Made by a program: the position numbers and the translations under genes. This document shows, piece by piece, positions 46,880-57,953 of a DNA stretch of 64,000 nt. The stretch comes from Trileptium ribeirensis (Eukaryota > Nematoda > Enoplea > Enoplida > Thoracostomopsidae): the NCBI GenBank assembly GCA_030248225.1, contig JASANE010028376.1, positions 1-64,000 on the forward strand, written 5' to 3'. Each line of letters starts with the position of its first letter. The stretch's first letter is position 1. The notes beneath the pieces were generated by a model that was not told the origin of the DNA, ran no database searches, and worked only from the letters and a program-made list of their open reading frames with translations.

Positions 46880-49800
46880 GTGAGTTTCAATTTCGCAACA
46901 CTTTTGGTACTGATCCACTGTATGAAATATATACAGATTTTGTTGCAACTGTGATGGTTAATTTCTGCCTTCGCAGATGGGCGTACACGCGACTGCGTTT
47001 TTTGCCTGACCCGTGCGTAATCTTATAGGAGATCTCTTGTCTTGTTGCTTTGCGTAGTATCGATTTGTCATTCACGTAAGTTTCAATTTCGCAGCACTAT
47101 TAGCACAGATCAACTGCACGAAGCATACATCTATAGCTTTTATTGTAACTGTGATGGTTAGTTATTGTTTTCATATTGGCTAGTTTGCTTCTGGATTTAC
47201 TGAAATCAAGACAGCAGTTTCAATTTAGTCAAGTTTATTGTAACAAAACAGTACAACGCTAATATTAAGCTAAAACTGTTGCTAGCACACCATAGCTAGC
47301 TAAATCTATTAAACATCTTAGCGAATTCGGGTCTACTGATAAGCAGGATTTTCCAAAGCTAAGTACTAATATTATTAAATTATCTTAGACATACTGGACG
47401 AATGACCTGCATTACGCTCCCCTGTGGTCAATTTATAATAGTAAGTTTTAGCTTTTCATGTCAATTAAATGTTGATTTTTTAATTTGACAGGTCGCATTA
47501 TAGCACTATACAAATTATAATATAGAAATGTTCCACAACGTAAGTAATGCGTGAGTAAACTTAAGGTGACCCTGCCAACCATCCTATTTTGTCATTACCG
47601 ACATCTAATCGCAAACACTTGTTACTGAAAAAAGGCTTAATCTCATTCGGTTTTTCGCTAACCGAAAATTGGCAAAATCAAATTCTCGTGCCAGAAATTA
47701 GATTATGTGTTCGGACAGAAATTAGGCGATTTCACTTTGCAGAAATTCGGTTCCCGCATGCCTAACCATTTAAATTTGGATGATTCAGTGTTGGCGAACA
47801 AATTTAATCCAAAAGTGACGTCACAATCAAATCGATCCTATTGTTAAAGCTGTCAGTATTAGCGAACAAAACTAGTTTAATTCAAAACCACAGATTTCCG
47901 TTCTCAAAAATTTGGCTAATTTTACTTGAATTTTCACGAGCACAAAATGGTTAGATTTCAATCGCGAGCGCTGTGTTCGCGAACAGTTTTACATGGAATT
48001 TCAAATAACCAAAAAGTATTCCGTAACAAATTTTATGCAAAATTACAAAATAGGATGGTTGGCGGGATCACATTAAGTTTACTAGCGCATAAATATCCCT
48101 AATACTGGGTCTTGCAGACTCTTGAATCAATGCATATTGCTTTACTACGTCGAATCTTGACGTTGCTGATATTAACAGATATAGTGCTAGAGCATTATAG
48201 ACGGCATCATCAGTAATTAAAATTATATAGCAGTAATAAATATTCGATTACTTTTTAGGTCCGCACTTATGGGATCTTTCGTTAGACAGACCACGAAGTA
48301 TGGTATTTTATATTCACTAAGTATGGTGGTTTATAAATTCATAAAGGCAATGTCTTTATATCAAAATATCAAATTAGCATATATAGCTTGAAACGATTAC
48401 GACCCATGGTAGTGTATAAAAGGACTATTATTTAACACATCCTACCGCTTCCGGCAAAATACTTTGGAGCCAAATGTTTTCATTACTTATTAAGGCAGTA
48501 TCATTACATCAAATTGGATTGTATTGAGAAAATAAACGGTTGTTGCTGGTCATACCTTGGCAAATTCTTATAATAGTGCCCTTGTGATAGCCTTCCAGCC
48601 ATGGACTGTATGAATATTGTTTGTCATTTAATCAATCATTTCATTTTTATGTGTTCGTAGCAATATAGATTATGTTATTTATCAAGTTCTTACTTAATAA
48701 CTACACATTTTTGACGATGTGGTGTTTGTAAAAAAAGTTTATTTCGTTATTAAAAATTGCAAATGTAAAACCTGTTACGTACACGGATGAATGTATCACT
48801 GCTTCATCGGTATCTGTTAAAATGTTCGCAATCTTATAAGCAGTAAAATAATCTACCATGCACTTTTGCTCTTGTCGATACAATGAACGATTGTCAATCC
48901 AGCTCATGTCACCTTTGGGAGCCGGACGTTATATCGCAAGAAAAAAACAGATTTGTGCATGGGTTCGGGGCGACAGCTCCCTGACTTACGCATAGGCTTA
49001 GTACATGGCTCATAAAGGATCTTAACTTAGGCTAAAGCGCTAAGGCCAGGATGAATAGATCGAGAAAGCCCTAAAGGTGCATTATCCAATAATCTTATAG
49101 TTTTTGTACAATTGCCACTGACTCTTAACATTGTATTTTAGATCAAAGAAATTACAGAAATAACGGAAGATATGACGGGCACAGTTATGGTAAGTCATTT
49201 ATGCTCTGAGGTATTAAACATATTGATTGAGTTATTGGTCATTATACTTCAATTTGGTTTCCTAATTTCCAGCTATGGTAAATATGAAAAAAGTGAAATG
49301 AATGTTTATTCGCGCACAGTGTCACATAAATGATGTTACTATTAGATGTCGGAATAAAACACAGAATAGCGACAATTTGCTATTTTATTTAAAAGTAATA
49401 ATCAAAATGTACACTTTATAATTAAGATTTCCTTAAAATAGGAGTTATCTAAATTAATTACTTCTCTAATTTTTGACATAGCTATTCTTAATACAAATAT
49501 TTTATACAACAACTATGAGCTGTGCGCCATTTTTCAGGTTAAAAATTTTTTGTCCAACGCATTTGCCGACTTGCATATTCAGATAACTAAAAACTTTTCT
49601 TTCAAGTCTTTCAAGCTAAAAACAAACTCATAAAGTTACGGTTTCATAATCACCAAACTTTAGTAACACGTAAATCCAGCTTGGTTAAAGCTTTCACAGT
49701 AGATGCGACGTAAACGTTAATGCGTGATTCCACTCATGCATACCTAATGCGAAAATATATGACAGCTATACTCTGTGTCAATTTTGCGGCGACCAGTTGT

Positions 49801-52800
49801 GACTTAGACAATCGGTGAAAGCAGAGTAAGTTAACATTTTTGCAGTGCATATAAGTCATCACGCCGCATGCTCATTCTACTGGATATCTAAGGACTAAGC
49901 CAGCTGCGTCCCAAATTACAAATTCTTGAAAACAAGAAAAGAAAAACGGGTTGTGCTAAACCACAAATCTGATTTCAATTTGAACACGAACACAACAGCC
50001 CGGATACAGGGTACAAATATACCGGTACTTTACAATATCCTGTAGACCACGAACTAGTAAGAAAGAACGTCACCTAACTGTGGGTCCCAACAACCCTGGG
50101 CCATCCGAGTAGTGATGACTTAAAAAAGAGAGCGGGCAAAATAGGCAAGAAATAAGAGGACGAGTACTACGGATAGTGAAAAATACATAGGCAGACACCC
50201 TAAGTACAGAAAGACAAGCGCCCATCATGCTGAAGTATATCGCACCGAACACAAAACTGACAATGATAATTTCATCGTTTTCAGGCAGCAGTTATAACAA
50301 CGCTAGTGTAAAAACGATAGCAAATTGGCAATTATAAGTCACAACTACGGCGTTCAGCTCGCAGTTGCGATAACAAATATACTCTATCTTAAGTGCTGTT
50401 ATACAATCGCCCCGCTCCGGCTTCACCGATACGTTAGTACAATAAGCCGAATATTACTGATATGAGGCGCAGTAAAGTAGCGACAACCAAACAAAGCATT
50501 GTGTTAGAAAGTGCCGAATGAAATATTCGTGGAAATGCATTAATAAAATATAATCGTTAAAACAACACAATTGGTTGACCACTTCATAAGCGGTTTTAAA
50601 GCAAAAGAAAAACAAAGCACGGCGTAATGCACACCCCAATCGTAATAGACAGATGTGAGAACCGGAACTTTCCCTACGCTACCCACCATTAGGCTTGATA
50701 ATGCCACCATGTGGATCCAACTCAGCGACCTTAAAAAATTTCGATGGCCTCGCAACTGTGAGGGAAGGTGTTTTACCCGAAAATCACCTTCCTTCACAAT
50801 TAAAATAGTGAAAGTTTAATTCCATTACGTGGGTTTTATATTTATTACGATGTAGAGCGATTGTTACTGTAATTTAACACCTGTCGAGAGTATGTTGTTA
50901 CACCGCTGGAACCTAGGAGTCAGTTTCACACCGAGTAAGCTGCAGTAAGCTCTTAGTGTAGGCTCAAATAACCCTGAGAGGCGTTACGTTATATCATTAG
51001 ACAAAAGAACAACTTAGATTCGGAGTGGGCAGCCCCTCGCTAACTTATGTTTAGACTCAGCGTTTGTGTCACATAAGGACCTAAGATTAGACTTAGGCTT
51101 AGTATATCGAGAGCAGCATGGTATGCATTACACTTGTTTGCCTCAGAGTTACTTTTGCCTTATTATGTATGCCGCGTACGGATAATATTTAACGTTTGTT
51201 GATTCTGTTTTGCGTAGGTGTGGCTCATATCCCCATTTTTGTCCAAAAGCAAATACAGTACTACACAGTTTAGAAATGTTATTATGTATTACAGATTGTT
51301 TTTAACTGAAGAAGTTGCTGTCTATTACTGCTTGGACTGAAAATAAACCCATGAAACACACGCTGAATACGTTATAAATAAAAAAAAGCTATCAACTTAA
51401 CTAAATTGAAATATAAATTTTGGTGATAGTTATTAAATTTCAGATAATCGAGGTCGTTACGATCTCTTTGACAGCCATGAAGAATTTGGCGAGATACATT
51501 TAGGTGTGTGCTCTATTTCAGGTTTTTGCTTTCCATAACAATGAAGTGTAGCAAGCCATATCGTGATAATGGGGCATAAAAATTATAATGAACTAGGCAA
51601 ACTAGTCCAAAGCACTTGCAAACAAAGAGACCTAATCAGTGTTTACCTCTAAAACTGTTATTGTTATTGAGTTATCGCTGATCTGTTTCGCCTAAACATT
51701 TACAGGATATCGCGCTAATTAGCTTCCATTCGGTTTTTTGAAAATAAACAGTGACATTGCACTACATCTTAATCACTGAATATAATTCGATGACAGGTAA
51801 AATTGCTGCAGTACACTGTAATGTTGGTGTGATGTAGGTAAACATATGGTTTTTTTTGACGCGAACGTTTTATCTTAGCCATGTCCTGCAAGTAAATCAT
51901 TTTTGCAATCCACAAATCAGTTCAAATCCGTCCGAAGATTAAATTGAAATGACGTTACCCTATAGTACTTGGATAAGCTGAACTTGGGTAAATATTTCTG
52001 GCATGGTACACGTATCTGATTGCAAATGATGCACAATGTAGCTATACTATAACATCTTTTGTGAATATTTTTCTAATGATAATTATATCTATTGGAAACG
52101 ATAGAAGTAAAAGTAGTCTACTGACGTCGAAATCGTTTGACAGCAACCTAGAATATAAATAGAAACTTTTAGCAACAATAGCTAGTTTTTGAGATTCCAT
52201 TCCTGAATTGTGCAGAAATTTGCTTGCCAAACAATCAATAACACCAATATCAGTAAAGTTATTTGAATACAAAATGAATTGTAACTTTAAACGTAACTAA
52301 TTAGAGTAATGATCATTGTATTCATGGCAAAAATGTTTGGACGTTATGTATCAGTTATTTTCAGGAGACCGTTGGTCCCGTGGTCATCGCTATCGTCCTC
52401 GAGGACATCTTACAGTGCATACTTCCAGCGCATGGAAAGCAAGTAAGAGATGTAAAGCGTTTGTGGCGGGTTCTTTTTATATGTTGACACCAATATAAAA
52501 TACATGAAACAACAGTATACAATTACATCGACGTAAGTAAATGCTCTGTGTTGCTGCCGTCAGTGAACTAACAGGGTTTCGGTCGCTATACATAAAGTTT
52601 TGTCATTTCCTAAGACTAAATCAGAGGCCGTCCTACCTCGAATTATTGACTTTATATTGACCCTAGGTATAGTCATATGTCGTAAGGCACCTCACGATCA
52701 CTAAGGGCTTTAAACGGATTTACTCTACATCGGAATCGACGAGTGAAAGTGACTCTACATTATAAAGTCAAAATTACCCATATTTTGTGCGTTAATCAGT

Positions 52801-55800
52801 CAATGAATCTATTCAGCACAAACATCAACAAGACTACTGTACGCTTTATACATGCACATATGGGACTAGTCCTCCATCGAGACCTTTCCTCCCCTGAGAG
52901 GTGGTTCACCCTCCTTACGACGGCACATGCATCGAAAACATAAGCGCCGAAGGCGCTGAACCCCTCCCGAAAACTCGGCAACCCCACGATGGACTGCGGC
53001 CCTCAAGCATGTGCACCGGATTCTATATCATTTCTCCTTGCGCAAACGTGGTATAAAATGCTTAAAATTTTGCGACATTTGCCTATGAACTATTGACACC
53101 CACAGTCCCTGAACACACACCAGTAATACAGATATATAAAAATTAAGTTATGTTGCTAACCCAAGGGTTTCAGCACTGTATCTATGTTTTATATTGTTGT
53201 ATTAATTTTATACTTATCATATCGGAATTGCAATATATATAAAGATATAACTATAATTAATTGTATAACTTGTGCACCGTAGTAACGTAGTGAGCCGGAA
53301 CTGTAAAAGCCCTTTACTAGAATCTGCTGTGCGAAAGGACACCGTGTCACGAAGCTGATATTTATGTCTTCCTTATATACTGGAGCTTTGCTATAGTGGC
53401 GACAGGGAATACGACAAAACCTAGTCAGACAGCCTTCAAAAATATGTCTCCAGTGGAGGAGCACCTGTACTGGAATATATTATTTCTTATAGAAACCTTA
53501 ATGAAAATTACCTGATTTATTTAATAGCAGCCATTCTGCAAACTTGATTTATTACTAAATATTATAAACAGTAGCAACTATTATGAAATAATTTATCTCT
53601 TACGGAACATTTAATACGCTATTTTAGATTACTGCATTTATTATACAAATGCAGTATTCTGAAATTCATTTGTATTATGCATTTGTTCGGCGCTTTAACT
53701 GTCATTATTATTCGTTTGAAAACATATTTAAAATTTATTCTTCTATAACTTAATTTAACCTAAAAACATAACTTATAACTATAGTCCACCAGATGGATAC
53801 CGAAATTTTTTTATCAACTGTTGCAGAAAGACCTCAAACTTATACAAGACGCGGGCATCCACACTCACATGTTGGTGTTCACACGCACGGCAATATTCGA
53901 ATGTGTAAGTTCACTGAAAATACATTGTTATAACGTGAGAATATGATTAGCTCAAATAAAAAGTCGAAAAACAGTTTTCAAATTTCTATTATATCTAATT
54001 ATCATGACTTTGTAAGTTAGATAAAGCCTAATACATATTTATGTGAACTCAAATTTGCAAAATTAGCGTACAGTCTTATAAATGATTTAATTTACATCAA
54101 CATTTTTACACTCAAATCCGTTTCTTTATATAATGTATGTAAAGCCTAAATGCTAAAGCAATCAGACTACAAGAGAAGCAGTTGTATCCAAAACTGCCGT
54201 ACGTAGTAAGGCCTTGTGTTATTTAATTAAAGTCGCATAGGTCTTGCAAATCAATTACGATATAAATTTTAATCATCAAAACTCAGCAATGAATGTTCTA
54301 ATCTGTTCCACTGATGGCTCAAAATGTTTTTGTTGATGTGTTCTACCTATCGAGGTATATTTAATAATTTACATCCCGTCTTTTTTCAACACTTAAATAA
54401 TCTTTTTAGGCGATTATACGTTATATAAACTATAAAATATTATTTACAACAAGACAAACTGTTGAATGCATTAATCAATTTTACTGAAGCGGCTTTTAGT
54501 ACAATACTTCTTGGGTTCGGTCTTCATGTGATCATACATTTCACTGCGCGACCTTCTGATCGTGTACGGGAACTGCTGAATCATCATTAAAAATTAAAAC
54601 TTAATTTGTGATAGCATGAGATACCTGAGGACTTTCAGTATCACTTAAGTCATAATAACATAGTGCCATTTTTAATATTGTTTGTGGTGGGCACGGTATT
54701 CTAGTTTTGTCGCAAATTTAATTAAAAATTTCAGTGAATGTCTGATCCTTTCTGGTGACACACGTATCATTTAACCCAGAGCTGGCATTAAACTTATGGA
54801 CATGTTACATTAATGTTATCTGATACGTGTAGTGCCTTTCACTGAAATCCATCAACTAATTAATGTACATCGGTGAAAGCATGCCAATAAATTGCTGTAA
54901 AAATTGTGTTGCAGAACACTGCTTGTCTCTAAAGTTCGAGCTTTAGTAAAACATTGGAAAATATGCTTTTTTAAATTTTTGATATACTGAACCTGTCTCA
55001 ATGTCCTAAATAGAAACTGACATGGTGTGCAGCCCTGTCCTGACAATTGTTGTTTCTTAAAGAAAATCGGTAAAAATAAAGCTTCGGCAACTAAGATTAT
55101 ATTTTCATCAATTATTCCTTCTGAAAATTCGCATAATTAAAGTAAAGTAATCAATATGTTGAAAGTTGCTTTTTTGAGATTATGACTGTGAACATCCGTA
55201 TAATTTTGACATTATAGCGTTCAAAGCTAATCACTCAATCATTAGACGGTATGCTAAGAAATATGTGTGCTGTTTACAAGTATTAAAAGAATTGCCACAG
55301 AAATAAACACGGCGTTTATTTCCTTGAAGAGATCCTTCGATCAAAAAGTCACCACAGTTCAAATAGCCATAGTACTCAAAATCCCGCAAAAGAACCATAC
55401 TTAAGTATTTCTATGAGAATATACTTAAACAGACTCGAAGATTTTATTGGAGCCTTAGTACAAAAACATTGTTATAAATAAACCTAGTTCTGCTTATGGG
55501 AATACAGGGAATTTAATAATGTTAGCCATATAATTTTGCGATTCATTGAGCATTGTACAGTACGGTTTATTCATGCGACGGTAGTCGGGATTTGGTTACT
55601 TGCTGACGCTTTAATATTATATTACTGGTCACAGGTATATACACTGTTATATTAGATTGAAGTTTTTATATTAAGAGCTGAATGTGTTATATAATGGCTG
55701 TTGTAGGGGCGCTATATTTTTTTCAACTAATTACGGCTGTTGGGTGGAAGCCATACAAATTATAGATGTTGCAATAAAAATTATATAAAATAAATTTACA

Positions 55801-57603
55801 TTATTTATAATGCAAAATAGCGAAAAATAGGGTTCTTCGGGGTAAATGGGTCAAGAAGTAGAACTATGAATCTAAGTCTCAGTTAGCATCAAGTCGAAAG
55901 ATTTTAAATCCTCAGCAACATCGATTGGACCAGCAGCTGATGAGTTAAGGCGTATCGTCGAGATCGTGGTATTTAGATAAAGGCCCAACTTCCAAGGGAG
56001 TGGTTGATAATTTTTTGTATAAACAAAGGCTATTAACAACCACGCAATCTTTTACTGCACGATAGGCTGGTATATATAGTATCACTACAACACAGCGATA
56101 CATGCATAGCTAAATATATACTCAGCGTCTTGAGCGGCGAGAGCCCAACTACCATCGAAACTGTTTCAGTCTATTAAATTATTTTACCATTAACTTACTA
56201 AAATTAAGTTTCTTCAAAACAGAGGACTCAAGACGTGGGCTAAGAAATTTATACCTTACTTGAAAGAACAAGTACTTAATGGGACCCAAAAATTTAATCT
56301 TAGTCGTAAAATATGAATTGTTCGGCGTTGGTTGGCAGCTAGTGAAACAGACGTAAAGATTCTATATGCTGATACTGAAATTCGTCATATCCGCGGATAC
56401 GTTCCGCGTTTATAGATTTCGCAGAAGATTTACAAATTTACATCTTCACTAATGTAAAGCAGTCGAAGTAGTGCTTTTCAGGAACAATATATTAATACGT
56501 GGAGCTATGCTAGCAATATAAGCCTCTAAAGCGATTTTATTTGCATCAGCGTCAAGATTATGAGTCCTCGCCAACACCGATTGGAATCGAGCGTTGTTGA
56601 GTTATGGGTGTCAGTGTATTTATCGTATATAAGTGCTGTAAGCCCGGGCTACCAAGACTGTAGTTGCGAATGACTCCTTAAGTTTCTTCTGTGGTGAAAT
56701 AAATCGCTCAAGTCGCTTAAGGGCTAAAATTAATCTTGATTTTACTCTTTTCAGTCAGTATCTTGATTAGCGGGCTTACTTTGTTCAAATATTTAAAATG
56801 CGTCTGCTGATGCTCAGTATTATGTTTGTAGTGACGATTTCATTCCTGTAGCTGTTGCTTTATAATAAACTGAATACCTATACTCAAATATCTAAATTAA
56901 CTTGAAAAATGGCACAGATTTTTCTGTTTTACCGATCTAGTTTGTTAGTAGGTTCATCGATCAAACCTAAGTTTTTACAGTAAAAGTGTTCTTATGTGGA
57001 ATGTTTGCACTTTCGTGAAATGAATTTAACAATATACCGGCTAGTTAAAAATTTTTTGGATAACCTAATGGTCCCACTGAAGTACCTAATGTATACCTAC
57101 AATACGCCGAATTCAGGCAAGCTTTCTTCCGTACAAACGTACAAAATATGTACTACACTATTGACAAAAGTTCCTGTTTTCCAGTATTTGTTTGCATAGC
57201 GCCGTTCAATTTTCAGCTGTGCCAAATTATCTTAAAATCATAATTTTAATAATGAGTTTATTGTGAATGGCACATAAGCGGTTAAATTTCAAGAAATGAG
57301 AAGACTAAAATTTGCAATTATATAAATTTTGTGACAATATATCAATGTATGCGTATAGATGTGTCACTATGTTCAATAATTGTATATAAACACGATGCAT
57401 GATTTTTAGCTTGTGATAAGGTTCTCGAGGAACTGAATACAGGAAATCCTTGCGGACCACGCAATTGGCTTCACGAACGTCGCGACCGCAGATGCCAAAA
57501 TGCATGCGCACGTCATGCGTTGACATCATTCCACGGTGACGTGATTTCAGCTCATTGCCATGGGACTGTTTGTGACTGTCTATTTTGTGACAATGCGAAA
57601 TAG
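46780..57603 (+). CDS. gene B: secreted microexon protein with 8-Cys C-terminal domain, complete
   Basis: Exons 46780-46879, 49142-49189, 51444-51503, 52365-52442, 53827-53904 and 57410-57603 (100, 48, 60, 78, 78 and 194 nt) join into 558 nt, 185 residues plus TAG. All five introns are GT-AG, phase 1, with good acceptors. Residues 1-33 form a signal peptide (hydrophobic core about 15-25). Residues 34-121 are four exon-encoded segments rich in Arg, Tyr, His, Gly and Asn, likely disordered. Residues 123-185 are a Cys-rich domain with cysteines at 123, 136, 150, 154, 171, 176, 178 and 181, an even number that could form four disulphides. The protein is very probably secreted. The function is unknown and I recognise no named family. 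Structurally it resembles effector genes with microexons. A neighbouring paralogue (gene A) shares the last two exons. Confidence 0.75.
46976..47165 (+). pseudogene. tandem duplicate of gene B exon 1 and its donor region, broken
   Basis: The exon 1 region repeats about 196 bp downstream, including TACACGCGACTG, CCCGTGCGTAATC, ATCGATTTGTCATTCA and a GTAAGT donor, plus the following intron start (TTTCAATTTCGCA...). The copied ATG (46978) is out of frame after a 2-base loss and an in-frame TAG follows, so it cannot encode the signal peptide. It could still be spliced as a non-coding exon. Confidence 0.8.
47548..48089 (-). mobile_element. 542-bp MITE, copy 2 (TAA target duplication)
   Basis: Same family as 28554-29094 in opposite orientation. 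Ends are TGCGTGAGTAAACTTAAGGT and the reverse complement of AGTTTACTAGCGCA, with TAA duplications at 47545-47547 and 48090-48092. It lies in intron 1 of gene B. Confidence 0.88.
49142..49189 (+). CDS. gene B exon 2 (48 nt)
   Basis: Acceptor ACATTGTATTTTAG, donor G|GTAAGT, phase 1 at both ends. Encodes D then QRNYRNNGRYDGHSY. Confidence 0.75.
51444..51503 (+). CDS. gene B exon 3 (60 nt)
   Basis: Acceptor TATTAAATTTCAG, donor G|GTGTGT, phase 1 at both ends. Encodes D then NRGRYDLFDSHEEFGEIHL. Its NRGRYD start resembles NNGRYD of exon 2, so the two exons may be duplicates. Confidence 0.7.
   Translation: MIEVVTISLTAMKNLARYI
52365..52442 (+). CDS. gene B exon 4 (78 nt)
   Basis: Acceptor TCAGTTATTTTCAG, donor A|GTAAGA, phase 1 at both ends. 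Encodes an Arg/His-rich segment starting DRWSRGHRYRPRGH and ending AWKA. Confidence 0.7.
52848..53010 (-). repeat. inverted single copy of the GC-rich repeat family
   Basis: On the minus strand it reads GTTGCCGAGTTTTCGGGAGG, then CAGCGCCTTCGGCGC, then a GTGCATGT-like end, the same signature pieces as the 15.5-17.1 kb array. It lies in intron 4 of gene B. Confidence 0.6.
53827..53904 (+). CDS. gene B exon 5 (78 nt)
   Basis: Acceptor ATCAACTGTTGCAG, donor T|GTAAGT, phase 1 at both ends. Encodes RPQTYTRRGHPHSHVG then VHTHGNIRM. The HTHGNxRM end is shared with gene A. Confidence 0.75.
53905..57409. other. gene B intron 5, no further exon found
   Basis: A 3.5-kb AT-rich intron. I looked for acceptor/donor pairs with an open phase 1 frame and saw none with good sites. 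No recognisable mobile element is present. Confidence 0.4.
57410..57603 (+). CDS. gene B last exon: Cys-rich domain and stop
   Basis: The acceptor GATTTTTAG is followed by a frame that completes a split Ser codon and encodes CDKVLEEL through CHGTVCDCLFCDNAK to TAG. About 27 of the 60 aligned residues are identical to the gene A domain, with cysteines at domain positions 1, 14, 28, 32, 49, 54, 56 and 59 in both. Confidence 0.8.
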
Positions 57604-57947
57604 GTTTCGCCGGACCATTGGAGACCAAATCAACGAAGTCATTATGACAAGCACGGCAGAAGAATGTAGTGTAAACGACTACGCAACTACCGCTAAGACC
57701 GTTTTTCTATATATAATAGAAACTTTTCTTAGCGATATTTTTTGACTTGATCATTTCAATTCTTAATTCATTTATAAAAGTAATTAAATCATTTCTAGCA
57801 TAACTTCTAAAACTTAGATTTATTGTTTTATTTTGTGATAGCAAATCCTTCTCCTCACAGAGCATGAAATCCATTAATTGGACAAAATTCAGAGCTTAGC
57901 GTCTATGTATTTAAATGTATTGATTTCATTAATTCAGTTTTGATTTC

Positions 57948-57953
57948 AATAAA
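57948..57953 (+). terminator. candidate polyadenylation signal of gene B
   Basis: AATAAA about 345 bases past the stop codon, the first clear plus-strand match downstream. It is a weaker case than the signal of gene A because of the distance and the AT-rich context. Confidence 0.3.
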
